From Clostridia bacterium (lineage in GTDB: Bacteria > Bacillota > Clostridia > Christensenellales > Aristaeellaceae), in NCBI GenBank assembly GCA_017447185.1, contig JAFSOC010000016.1:1-64000 (forward strand): 64,000 bases of DNA, in the 5' to 3' direction. Made by a program: the position numbers and the translations under genes. The notes below the pieces were generated by a model that did no database searches, had not been told where the DNA came from, and was given only the letters and a program-made list of their open reading frames with translations. This document shows, in pieces, positions 1-9,257 of this stretch (its first letter is position 1; each line of letters opens with the position of its first letter).

Positions 1-378
1 AAGCGCCCGGGGAGGAGGCAGAGACACCGGAACCGGAGAACGCGGAGGAACCGGCTGCGGCAGCGCCGGAGACTCCGAAGGAAGAACCTGCGGCAACGCT
101 GCAGACTCCGGCAGAGGAACCGGTGGAAGTGCCCGGGGAGGAGGCAGAGACACCGGAACCGGAGAACGCGGAGGAACCGGCTGCGGCAGCGCCGGAGACT
201 CCGAAGGAAGAACCTGCGGCAACGCTGCAGACTCCGGCAGAGGAACCGGTGGAAGTGCCCGGGGAGGAGCCGGAGACAACGGAACCGGAAAATCCGGAGG
301 AGCTGGCTGCGGAAGAGCCGGAGACCCCGGCGGAAGAACCTGCGGAAGAATCCGGGAATGAGCCGGAAGAGGAAATGA
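1..378 (+). repeat. 126-bp tandem repeat encoding Pro/Glu-rich spacer
   Basis: Copies start at 1, 127 and 253. The first two are nearly identical over 126 bp (42 residues); the third has diverged. Each begins with the codons for E-V/A-P-G-E-E and is rich in PE, EEPA and ETP motifs. The array is cut by the window edge, so the copy number is unknown. The near-identity suggests recent expansion and possible length variation. Such Pro/Glu-rich tracts usually act as extended stalks. Confidence 0.85.
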
Positions 379-3300
379 CGGAAGAGACGGCTCCGGATGA
401 GGATCAGGAGCCCCACATCTTTGAAACAGAGGTCACCGGGGAAGACGGGCAGGTTTACCGGATCACGGTAAAAACCGGTCCCTGTTCCGGCATACCCGCG
501 AAGGCGGTACTTTCTGTGCGCCTGATCCGGAAAGGAAGTCCGGAATATGAGGAAATTTTCGACAAAGCAGGGGAAACCCTGCAGGACGGGCAACAAATGG
601 AGGACTTTTTCGCCTTCGATATCTGCCTGGTGGATCCCGGGGATCCGGAGGTACACTATCAGCCGGTGGATGAGTCTCTGGTTTTCGTGTCCATTACAGT
701 GCCGGACCTGAAGACGGCTGAACAGGATTCGGAGATGCAGGTTTTGCATTTTACGGAAAACCGCCCTGAAGAACCTGAAATTCTGCATACGGAAAGTATT
801 CCGGAGGGAGAGGAAACCCAACGGGTTTCCTTCAGCACCGGAAGCTTTTCCACCTTTGTGGTGATGAAAACCACCGCTGCGGAGGGGACCATTACTGTGG
901 CCTGTGAAGGCGTCAGCGGGGACGTGGAATGTACTTTGCTGACTGCCGACATAGAAACCATCGGAACCGCCGGGCAGGAAACCTGGTTTTCCTTTGAGGA
1001 TGCTCTTACATTCAGCAAAAGGCCGGAGATTCAGGGAACGGTGAACCTGGTGCTCCGAAACGGGAAAACGCTGACCGCTCCGAAAGGAATCAATCTGCTG
1101 GATGGCAGTAAACTGGTGATCCGGCAGGAACAGGGAAAAAGCGGCAGTGCGTTACTGAATGCAGTCGTCACGGACACGACGGTGAAAGACTCCGCCGGAA
1201 TCGGCGGGGACGGGGTCCACCAGAAGGCCGGAAGCCTGGAAATATACGGCGGAACCATCACGGCCCAGGGCGCAAGCTTTGCTGCCGGCATCGGCGGAGG
1301 AAACGGGGGATACAGCGGGGCGATTACCATCCACGGCGGGACGGTCAATGCCACCGGCGGTCACAGTGCAGCCGGCATCGGCGGCGGTGAAGCCGGAAGC
1401 ATGTCCGGAACGCTGACGATCCTTGGCGGTACAGTAAATGCTGCCGGCGGAGATTACGGGGCTGGTATCGGCGGCGGACAGTATTTTTCTGATGACGTTC
1501 AGTGCGAGAAAATGGTGGGCGGAAACGGCGGAAATGTCGTTATTTCCGGCGGAAGCGTTACTGCAAAGGGAGGGTTCGGAGCTTCCGGTATCGGCGGCGG
1601 AGATGCCGGTTCAGGAGGAACCCTGAGCATAAACGGCGCCGCTGTCGTGGCGGCTTCATGCGGAAATGCGGAAGGAGACGCCGCTGCCGGGCCCGAAGCC
1701 ATCGGACGGGGAGACTCCACCATCCGGAATTCAGGCAGCGAGATTTCCTCCGGAAAAATCGTTTTTTCCGGCAGCACCAAAGTTTATACGTCCTGTTCAG
1801 CCGATCCGGAAAAGGATGAACCGGTTGCGCAGGAACAGCGTACGGAAGCCTGCAGAGCCGGAGAAGTAAAGATCGTGTCTTCCGCGGACGCGGAGGAATA
1901 CAATATCATTGCACAACTGATTCACAGCGCAGCCGGTACAGAGGAAGATGAAAAGATATCTGTATTCAATGATACGGGCGAAGCCATCTCCGCGGCAGCG
2001 GCCGGAACCGTATTTACGGTTCAGGTTACCTGCAGAAAGCAGACGCCGGCAATCTCCTGTCAGACAGCTGCTGTTTATACAGAAAAGGACCGGGAGAAGA
2101 ATCTGACGCTTTCCGGACCGGAAGAGACCGAAAAGGACGAAATCCGGACTCTGACTTACACAGGCACCATGCCGGAAGCGGAACTGACGATTTCCGCCAC
2201 GCTGACCCGTAACCAGAAGAATATTACCATTGACAGCTATGATCATACCGTCGGAACCGTCACAGTGAACCCGGAAAAGACAGCGCCCGGAGAACGGCCG
2301 ATTCTTACCTTTGCGGCCAACGAAGGCTATGAGGAGTACTGGCTGAAAACGCTGAAGGTGACAGGCGTATCCAGCCAGACGGTTTACGCGGAAATCAGGG
2401 AAACCGGCATGCCCGAGAATATCACAAACACGGACAGCGACGGGCATAACTGGCAGTTTGTGATGCCGGACGAAGATGTGATTCTTACGGGAATCACCTT
2501 TGGAAGAGGCACGCATTATATTGATCGCAGCGGTGTGCGCACGCCCCGGAGGCAATGCTTTGAGGCGACCGGGGACATGACGGAATGGAATGATAGCGGA
2601 GCAGAAGACGGCTGGTATGTGGTCCGGGGCGAGGTGACCATGAACGGCACGGTTCACATCTGCCGGGAAGTGAATCTTGTTCTGTGCGACGGCGCGAAGA
2701 TGATTGCGCCGAAAGGAATTGTTGTGGACGCGGGCATGGGCGGAGCCCTGTACCTCTGGGCACAGGAAAAGGGAACCGGATGCCTGGAAGCCACCGGTGA
2801 TGAAAAAGCAGCAGGGATCGGCGCCACAAAGAAAATTGAGAGCGGACCGATTCGTATCTTCGGAGGTCAGATCTCCGCATGGGGACAAACGGATGCTGCG
2901 GGAATCGGCGGAGCTTATCAGAGCTATGTGAAAGGTGACGGCATTACGATCGGCGTTCCGGCGGGCTATCCGGATACTTTCACAACTGTGAATGCCTGGG
3001 GCGGAGAGAACGGCTCCGGCATTGGCGAGGGCAACGCGCATAACGGCGGAGGCGTAACCATTACCGGCGGAACCGTCAATGCCTGGGGCGGAGAGGACGG
3101 TGCCGGCATCGGCGCGGGCCAGGATAACGATTTGTTCAGGCCGATTGTGATTACCGGCGGTAACATCCATGCCTACGGCGGAAAGAACGCTGCCGGAATC
3201 GGACTGGGGCCCCGGTACGCAGATCACGGCGGAAACATGCGGAACACCATTGAGATCAGCGGAAAGAACACCTATGTGTATGCGGAAGGCGGATCGGAAG

Positions 3301-6300
3301 ACGGTGCCGGCATCGGTACCGGTGAAAGAGGCAACATGGAGGGTACCATCACGATCCGGGAAGCGACGGTGGAAGCGATAGCTCATGAGGGTGCAGCCGG
3401 AATCGGCGGCGGTTACAAGGGCAGCACCAATAAAGGAACCATTACCATTGAAAGCGGAAACATCACCGTCCGGGTGACGGATGGAAACGGTGCGGGTATC
3501 GGCAGCGGTGAAAAGGACGACTGCGGAACCATCAACATTCAGGGCGGAGTTATTCAGATCTATACCAACGGAAAAGGCGGCAGTCTTGGCGGATCCAAGG
3601 GAGAAGGCAACGGCACCCTGACTCTGAATCCCCATACGCTGGTATCTGCCGGATCCGACGGAAACTATGTACCTGCAGGGGACCGGACAGGAACCTGCTG
3701 GAGCGGGGATGTCAATTACCTGAAAATTGAACCCTGCACGCACCCGGGCGGAACGATCGCTCCGGTAGATCATGTCAATCATGTTGTTACCTGCCAGTGG
3801 TGCGGGTTTAACAATGAGCCGGAAGAGCATTCCTACGGGACCGACCGGAGCCAGGAAAGCTTTTATCGGTGCGCCTGCGGATACAGCCGCAAACGGCTGG
3901 TGACGGGAACAGCGGACCGGGAAGGTTTCGGCAGCGTTACGATGGGTCTTTCCCCTGACAGCATGAAGGAAGAAAAACTGGAAACCATTCCCGGAGAAAC
4001 GGTATATGTCCATCTGGAACCTTCGGCGGGGGCCCGGATTGCCGGGTTCAGCGGAAGCTACTTTGCAGAAGGGGATACGGAACCCCGGGCTTTCGGTGAA
4101 TTCTCGGCATTTCCGGCGGACACCGGGAAAAACTATCAGTTTGCGATGCCGGATCCGGATGACGACAGACCGGAACTGACGCTGACGATGGAAACCCAGG
4201 GCGGTGAAAGCGCCCCGATTCCGGATCTGGATGAATACGGGGTTACCTATCTGTCGGTAAAAACCACAGCGGGAGAAGAATATCTGATTGCCCAGACGGA
4301 AGAGGAAGCTGAGCAAAAAGAAAAAGAACCGGGAAACTGGGTTTCTTCTGATGGGGAAATTCTCGACTTTGAAGGCCTTGAACCCGGGAAGACCTATTTG
4401 ATTTACGGCCGGAACAAAGCTGTCGGGGAGGTTACCGCAGGACCGAAATCCAAGCCTCTCCGGGCTGCAACCGATCAGGAACTGGACAGCCTGCAGCTGT
4501 TCCGGAGGGACGATCTGCGCGTCGGAGAAGTGATTACAGCTCTTCCGATTCCATTCCCGGCCGGAAAGCTGACCTTCCAGTGGTACCGGGATGACGAGGC
4601 GATCAGCAAATACACGAGCGCGTCCTATGTGCTGACAAATGCGGATATCAATCATACTCTGAAGATTCAGGTGACACAGATCATCGACAAAAAAGGAAAC
4701 GTGAAAACCGCGGAGCAGACCGTGAAGTTCAGCCCGTCCGGTTCCGTCTGGCTGGTGTACCAGAGGGCAGACGGCAGCTGGGAAAAAGCGGATACGATTC
4801 CGGCGGATCAGAAGGCGGAAGGAAAATACACCCTTGACGAGGCAGGGCTGAAGAATCATGTGCCGGAAGGAACCGCAGGAGAAGGGTTCCGGCCGGTGGC
4901 CTACAGTTTCGGATACCAGGAAAAGGAAAGCCAGAGAACCGCCATTCCGCAAAACAAGGAAATCCTGATCCCCGAAAGCAACGCACAGCTGTATGTATAC
5001 TTTGAACGGAAAGTGTACGCGCTGAACTTTTACAGCAGCATGGAGGGGAAGGGAATACCGGAAACCTTCAGCGTCCGGTATGGAGCTCCGCTGAATGAAT
5101 TCAGCGGGAAAGCGGTTCTGCAATTCGGCAGCAGCTTTGCAGGGTGGAGCCAGAGCCCCAAACCGAAAGACACGGAATACGGCTACGTGACAGTTTCTCC
5201 GGGCGGCGGGGGAAAACCGAATTTTGTGCTGTTTGATCTGAACAGTGCCACCATGCCTGCCGCCGGAATGAATCTGTATCCCGTACTGATCAAACCCCGG
5301 GTAGAGGTGCGGCTGGATCCCGGCGCTGTGGATGCCAACGGAACCCGGCAGAATATGAACGGGTGGCAGAATCCGGTCGTTTATACGGATCAGACGACGA
5401 AAGCCTATCTGGACGGCGGTCAGTATCGCTGCTTCACCATCGTCAGCGGGGATTCCCTGCCGGCGGATACAATGAAACGGATGGCTGAAGTGACGCGGGA
5501 CGGTTATGAACCGGATGGATGGTATTCCGCCGGCGGCATCCGGTGGAATGAAGATCTGCACGCGCTTCCGGTATTCTGTGATACAACGGTGCCGGAAAAG
5601 AGGGAAGGAACTTCCAGTCTTTATTTTACGCTGACGCTGAAGGCGCGCTGGAAACTCCGGAATGCAATACTGCATTACGATGTGCAGGGACAGCCCTGGA
5701 ACGGAGAGGACCTGAAAGGCATTCGGCCCGGTACAGCAGTGGAGATTTCCAGGGAAACCGTAACGCCTCCGGAGGGAAAGATTTTCCTGGGATGGAAGGA
5801 TCAGAAAGGGAATTTCCATTCGGGCGGCTCCTCCATTCTCTATGATGATCTGGATCTGGTCAGTACCGTTGGAAACGGAGAGAAACCCAACGTCATTACC
5901 CTGGAGGCTGTGTTCTTTGAACATCAGCATATGGTTGCTTTTGATAGCCGGGGAGGCAGCTTTACCGAGCCCGTTCTCCTGAGCGAGGAGGATTATGAGG
6001 CCGGGAAGAGAACCGTCAGCCTGGAAGGAAAGACCTCAGAACGAAAAGGCGGAATCTTCAGGGGCTGGGCGCTGTCCCCCGATGCGGATGAAACGGAAAC
6101 CGTCACGGAGGTTTCCTTCGCAGACGGATCCGCCGTAATATGGGTTTATGCTCTTTGGGAGAACAGAAACTATTCCGTCTACTTCAGCGGAAACGGCGGA
6201 ACCGTGGACGGAAAGGCCATTCTCCGGCGGCAGTATACCTACGGTGAACAGATCAAAAAAGACGAAACGCCGGTTCCGGTCCGCAAGCACTACACGTTTG

Positions 6301-8789
6301 CCGGCTGGCAGCCTGAACTTCCGGTCTTCATGCAGGCAAGGACGCTTTTCGTCAGTGCGGCTTGGGAACCTGCGAATCATACCTGGACCTTTGATCCGGC
6401 AGACGGATCGGCCGTTCAATCCATTACCGCCCGCTATGGGGAACCGGTACAGCATCCTGCGGATCCGGTTCGGGAAGGCTATGTGTTTATCGGCTGGAAG
6501 AGTGAAGGAAAATATGCAGCGGTACCGGACTACATGGATGAGGACCGGAGCTGGACGGCTGGGTGGAATGCGCTGCGCTCCGCACCGGAAGCGCCGGAGA
6601 TTGTTTATGTGACGGCGACGACCGTGGAGGTGCAGGCCCGCCCCGGCGAAGAATACGCCCTGGTTTACGCAGAGGATGATGCCCTGCCGGAGGAGAAAGA
6701 CTGGAAATTGCCGGCAGCGGACGGAACCATGGTTTTCTATCCCTGCAAACCTGCCACATCGTATCTCGTTTATGCCCGGTATTCGCAGACGGAAGGCTTC
6801 GAGGCTTCCGGTCCCTCCGAAGCGGTGCAGACAACAACAAAGAGGCTTTTTCCGATGCCTCCTCTGGTTATCGCGGGATTCCACACCATCTGGATTGTTC
6901 CGTTCGAGGAAGCATATGAACAGATTGTTGAATACAGCATCGACAAAGGAGAAACCTGGTGGAGCGGGCAGGTGATAGCGAACCTGCAGGCGTATACCGT
7001 TTACCGGCTGACGGCCCGGTGGAAAGAACTCCCGGACCAGAAGCAATATCCGGAATCTGCGGAAACAGAGGTTGTAATGGACACGGCTGTAACCGCAACA
7101 AACATCACCGGCGTACTCCGGATCGGGGAAACCCTGAGGGCTTCCGTTGTACCGATGGTCGCTGAAAGGGTAACCTGGCAATGGTACAGGGAGGGGGATA
7201 CCCCGGGAGAGAAGATTCCCATTGAAAATGCCACCGAATCCTCCTATACCATTACGGAAGAGGATGCGGGAAAGAGGCTATGGGTTGTGGCTGTCCAGCA
7301 GTCCCGGCTTCCGGAACTGGAAGAACCTGTTGAGGTGAGTGCCGGAACAGAGCCGGTTCCCGGACCGGGAACGGTAAGCTTTCGGATCAGCAGCCCCGGC
7401 GGAGAGTCGGTACCCGGTATCCAGCTGACCGGGATCGCGGAAGAAATGATTCTGACGGCAGCGGGCGAAGAGGCGAAAACCAGACGGATGAAGGGGGAGG
7501 ATCTTCTCCTGACCGTTACGGTGAACGATATCAGCGGCAGGATCTCTTCCGAAGAGAAGAATCAGATGATCCGGGCACTGAAAAAAGAGGCCTCGGATGC
7601 AGCGGTTATGCAGTACTTTGAACTGTCTGCCGAGCTGAAGATCGGGGAAGATGATCCGATCCCGTTGACGAATCTGCCCGCAAACCGGATTCAGGTGACG
7701 CTGACGGTGCCCCGGAAGCATAATGCTTCAGGGCTGAATATCGACAGAACCTTCTACATTGCCGGGCTGCGCAGCGGCAGAGCAGAGATCCTGGCAAAGG
7801 GAAAGAACATGACGCTTCAGTTTACGACGGATGATCTGTTCTCCCGCTATGCGCTGGCATGCAACGATGTGATTGTCCCGCCATCGGATCCGGGAGGCGG
7901 CGGCGGAAGCGACCCTGCCGAAACAAATCCGGAAGATGTATACCGCTGGCAGGCGGACTTCCGCTTTGAACTGTTCCCGGAGGCAATTCCGGAAACGGAC
8001 CAGGAACGTGCGGCAGGATACAGGGATCTGATCAACGGCCTGGAACTGCAGGCGGATCTCCTCCGGAACGATACAAATAAAGGACTGGACATTTCCGCTG
8101 CCTTCCTGCCGGCCGGCAAACCGGAAGAGGCATTTCTGTTCCGGATCTTCGGAACCCAGGAGCGGCTTTTCATCGAAAGTCCGCTGCCGCAACTCCAGCC
8201 CTACGAGCTGACCGGCATGCAGGAGCTGTCCTCTCCGGAAGCGATTGAGAAAGGCCTTCCGTATATTCTGTACGAGGAAAAGGACGGCAGGGGGAGGTTC
8301 CTTGTCCAATGGATCCGGGACGGCGTAACGCTGCTGGATCTGGAACTGGAGATCAGCGGGATTCCTGCCTTGTTCCCGGGCGAAACCCAGATGGAAGCGG
8401 TCCTCCGCAGCGGCGGGGGAATGCTGCCCCGGATGGAAGGAACGGTCCGGCTGACGATGGATACACAGGGGGAAACAGAACTGATTGTTTTCGTACCGGA
8501 TGAAGAAGGAAATCCGGAGCCTCTGTTCCGGGCATTCGGCGCTGTGACTGCCGTCCAGGCGGACGGGGAGGCGGACAGCATTCCGGATTTCAACAGCCTG
8601 GCAAAGGAAGAAGTTCCCGCCCTGCTGAATACAGAGGGCCGGACACTTCCCGAAGTGCTGAACTTTATGACGCCGGATCTGGCCGAAGAAGTGCTGTTCC
8701 TGCTGATGAGCGTATCTGAACAGGGAACCGTGATTCTGACGGAAGACCTGGAAAACCTTGGGATTTTCATCCGCCCGGAAGAACAGTGA
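1..8789 (+). CDS. Giant secreted repeat protein, 5' partial
   Basis: The reading frame is open from base 3 at the left edge to the TGA at 8787-8789, so the N-terminus, with any signal peptide, lies outside the window. A GTG at 123 is inside the repeats and is not a believable start. The visible part (about 2,900 residues) begins with acidic Pro/Glu-rich 42-residue tandem repeats (1-380). Two blocks of GIGGG-type repeats follow (about 1195-1640 and 2815-3600), predicted to form a right-handed beta-helix. Then come a Cys/His-rich motif (about 3733-3890), Ig-like segments with FQWYR or TWQWYR (about 4495-4720 and 7100-7330), and several InlB/Listeria-Bacteroides-type beta-grasp repeats (about 5000-5300 and 5930-6550). 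A Gly-rich linker (about 7880-7925) precedes a unique C-terminal domain. No LPXTG motif or C-terminal membrane anchor is visible. Surface adhesion is inferred from family knowledge; the ligand is unknown. Confidence 0.85.
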   Translation, partial: APGEEAETPEPENAEEPAAAAPETPKEEPAATLQTPAEEPVEVPGEEAETPEPENAEEPAAAAPETPKEEPAATLQTPAEEPVEVPGEEPETTEPENPEELAAEEPETPAEEPAEESGNEPEEEMTEETAPDEDQEPHIFETEVTGEDGQVYRITVKTGPCSGIPAKAVLSVRLIRKGSPEYEEIFDKAGETLQDGQQMEDFFAFDICLVDPGDPEVHYQPVDESLVFVSITVPDLKTAEQDSEMQVLHFTENRPEEPEILHTESIPEGEETQRVSFSTGSFSTFVVMKTTAAEGTITVACEGVSGDVECTLLTADIETIGTAGQETWFSFEDALTFSKRPEIQGTVNLVLRNGKTLTAPKGINLLDGSKLVIRQEQGKSGSALLNAVVTDTTVKDSAGIGGDGVHQKAGSLEIYGGTITAQGASFAAGIGGGNGGYSGAITIHGGTVNATGGHSAAGIGGGEAGSMSGTLTILGGTVNAAGGDYGAGIGGGQYFSDDVQCEKMVGGNGGNVVISGGSVTAKGGFGASGIGGGDAGSGGTLSINGAAVVAASCGNAEGDAAAGPEAIGRGDSTIRNSGSEISSGKIVFSGSTKVYTSCSADPEKDEPVAQEQRTEACRAGEVKIVSSADAEEYNIIAQLIHSAAGTEEDEKISVFNDTGEAISAAAAGTVFTVQVTCRKQTPAISCQTAAVYTEKDREKNLTLSGPEETEKDEIRTLTYTGTMPEAELTISATLTRNQKNITIDSYDHTVGTVTVNPEKTAPGERPILTFAANEGYEEYWLKTLKVTGVSSQTVYAEIRETGMPENITNTDSDGHNWQFVMPDEDVILTGITFGRGTHYIDRSGVRTPRRQCFEATGDMTEWNDSGAEDGWYVVRGEVTMNGTVHICREVNLVLCDGAKMIAPKGIVVDAGMGGALYLWAQEKGTGCLEATGDEKAAGIGATKKIESGPIRIFGGQISAWGQTDAAGIGGAYQSYVKGDGITIGVPAGYPDTFTTVNAWGGENGSGIGEGNAHNGGGVTITGGTVNAWGGEDGAGIGAGQDNDLFRPIVITGGNIHAYGGKNAAGIGLGPRYADHGGNMRNTIEISGKNTYVYAEGGSEDGAGIGTGERGNMEGTITIREATVEAIAHEGAAGIGGGYKGSTNKGTITIESGNITVRVTDGNGAGIGSGEKDDCGTINIQGGVIQIYTNGKGGSLGGSKGEGNGTLTLNPHTLVSAGSDGNYVPAGDRTGTCWSGDVNYLKIEPCTHPGGTIAPVDHVNHVVTCQWCGFNNEPEEHSYGTDRSQESFYRCACGYSRKRLVTGTADREGFGSVTMGLSPDSMKEEKLETIPGETVYVHLEPSAGARIAGFSGSYFAEGDTEPRAFGEFSAFPADTGKNYQFAMPDPDDDRPELTLTMETQGGESAPIPDLDEYGVTYLSVKTTAGEEYLIAQTEEEAEQKEKEPGNWVSSDGEILDFEGLEPGKTYLIYGRNKAVGEVTAGPKSKPLRAATDQELDSLQLFRRDDLRVGEVITALPIPFPAGKLTFQWYRDDEAISKYTSASYVLTNADINHTLKIQVTQIIDKKGNVKTAEQTVKFSPSGSVWLVYQRADGSWEKADTIPADQKAEGKYTLDEAGLKNHVPEGTAGEGFRPVAYSFGYQEKESQRTAIPQNKEILIPESNAQLYVYFERKVYALNFYSSMEGKGIPETFSVRYGAPLNEFSGKAVLQFGSSFAGWSQSPKPKDTEYGYVTVSPGGGGKPNFVLFDLNSATMPAAGMNLYPVLIKPRVEVRLDPGAVDANGTRQNMNGWQNPVVYTDQTTKAYLDGGQYRCFTIVSGDSLPADTMKRMAEVTRDGYEPDGWYSAGGIRWNEDLHALPVFCDTTVPEKREGTSSLYFTLTLKARWKLRNAILHYDVQGQPWNGEDLKGIRPGTAVEISRETVTPPEGKIFLGWKDQKGNFHSGGSSILYDDLDLVSTVGNGEKPNVITLEAVFFEHQHMVAFDSRGGSFTEPVLLSEEDYEAGKRTVSLEGKTSERKGGIFRGWALSPDADETETVTEVSFADGSAVIWVYALWENRNYSVYFSGNGGTVDGKAILRRQYTYGEQIKKDETPVPVRKHYTFAGWQPELPVFMQARTLFVSAAWEPANHTWTFDPADGSAVQSITARYGEPVQHPADPVREGYVFIGWKSEGKYAAVPDYMDEDRSWTAGWNALRSAPEAPEIVYVTATTVEVQARPGEEYALVYAEDDALPEEKDWKLPAADGTMVFYPCKPATSYLVYARYSQTEGFEASGPSEAVQTTTKRLFPMPPLVIAGFHTIWIVPFEEAYEQIVEYSIDKGETWWSGQVIANLQAYTVYRLTARWKELPDQKQYPESAETEVVMDTAVTATNITGVLRIGETLRASVVPMVAERVTWQWYREGDTPGEKIPIENATESSYTITEEDAGKRLWVVAVQQSRLPELEEPVEVSAGTEPVPGPGTVSFRISSPGGESVPGIQLTGIAEEMILTAAGEEAKTRRMKGEDLLLTVTVNDISGRISSEEKNQMIRALKKEASDAAVMQYFELSAELKIGEDDPIPLTNLPANRIQVTLTVPRKHNASGLNIDRTFYIAGLRSGRAEILAKGKNMTLQFTTDDLFSRYALACNDVIVPPSDPGGGGGSDPAETNPEDVYRWQADFRFELFPEAIPETDQERAAGYRDLINGLELQADLLRNDTNKGLDISAAFLPAGKPEEAFLFRIFGTQERLFIESPLPQLQPYELTGMQELSSPEAIEKGLPYILYEEKDGRGRFLVQWIRDGVTLLDLELEISGIPALFPGETQMEAVLRSGGGMLPRMEGTVRLTMDTQGETELIVFVPDEEGNPEPLFRAFGAVTAVQADGEADSIPDFNSLAKEEVPALLNTEGRTLPEVLNFMTPDLAEEVLFLLMSVSEQGTVILTEDLENLGIFIRPEEQ

Positions 8790-8822
8790 TCACCGGGCCG
8801 GGACCGGAAAGGTCCGGCAGGT

Positions 8823-9030
8823 TATTCAAATTCAATTGCCGCAGCTGCTTTTTCTGCCAGTCAAAGGAATTCATGCAGCATGACCAGGAATGCGCTGGCC
8901 GTGGTGGACGCTGGCAGGCTCGCTCCTGTTATGAAGGAGCCATCGAGCGGGCGCTCGTCGGAGGTTTTCCCAAGAACATGACCCTTAAATATGCCTGCTG
9001 ATAGGACCGGGAGATTTCTTCCAGACACAA
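8823..9030 (-). pseudogene. Possible decayed gene remnant
   Basis: On the minus strand an open stretch without a plausible start runs from about 9030 to a TGA at 8861-8863. It reads ...TSDERPLDGSFITGAS... and ends ...AFLVMLHEFL, which faintly resembles the C-terminus of DJ-1/PfpI-family proteins. In the same frame, after the TGA, twelve more codons end AAAAIEFE and a stop at 8823-8825. This tail resembles the ATIEFE end of the GMP synthase gene at 9258. The DNA TTATTCAAATTC is identical at 8822-8833 and 9256-9267. A relic left by rearrangement is one reading; chance is not excluded. Confidence 0.3.
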
Positions 9031-9036
9031 AAGAAC

Positions 9037-9067
9037 GACTAATTTGGAATTGAATTCCAAATTAGTC
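9037..9067. repeat. 31-bp near-perfect palindrome
   Basis: GACTAATTTGGAATT (9037-9051) and AATTCCAAATTAGTC (9053-9067) are exact reverse complements around a single central G at 9052. It is AT-rich and has no flanking T-run. With a 1-nt centre it is better suited to binding a dimeric protein or forming a cruciform than to being a terminator. No function is known from the sequence. Confidence 0.85.
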
Positions 9068-9131
9068 AGCTAAAATGAACAGCTTATGGATAGTTGAAAG
9101 TCGAAAACTCGATTGAAAATGTTAAAAAAGA

Positions 9132-9162
9132 AAAATGCAGTCTGAGAAAGACTGCATTTTTT
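9132..9162. terminator. Bidirectional hairpin terminator
   Basis: AAAATGCAGTC (9132-9142) pairs with GACTGCATTTT (9150-9160) around a 7-nt loop. A-rich sequence precedes it and T-rich sequence follows, so it can work in both directions. It lies about 95 bp beyond the guaA stop on the minus strand and 340 bp beyond the giant surface gene on the plus strand. Confidence 0.75.
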
Positions 9163-9257
9163 ACATTTTAGGGGGTCGTGAAAGAGAAAATTGCGTCCAT
9201 TTTGCGTTCCACAAAACCATGGAGGCCTTGATATCACTAACTTTTCGGGATATCAGA

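Larger units (their letters stand above)
8790..9257. other. Gene-poor spacer between surface gene and guaA
   Basis: No intact gene is supported in this 468-bp gap. It holds the possible minus-strand relic (8823-9030), a 31-bp near-perfect palindrome (9037-9067), an A/T-flanked hairpin terminator (9132-9162) and a 7-bp inverted repeat (TGATATC at 9229-9235 with GATATCA at 9249-9255). The small plus-strand frame at 8786-9001 has no ribosome binding site and no recognisable content. Confidence 0.6.

Noticed and set aside
1195-1640. GIGGG repeats as a CRISPR-like or non-coding array
   Set aside because: The repeats are protein-level, with variable DNA and an uninterrupted reading frame; there are no spacers or fixed repeat DNA.
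1797-5930. 1,377-codon open frame antisense to the giant surface gene
   Set aside because: It arises from codon bias in the GC-rich sense strand. It has no ribosome binding site and no domain content, and the sense frame shows clear repeats and known modules.
8786-9001. Small plus-strand open frame after the giant gene
   Set aside because: No ribosome binding site and no homology pattern; the minus-strand reading looks more protein-like.
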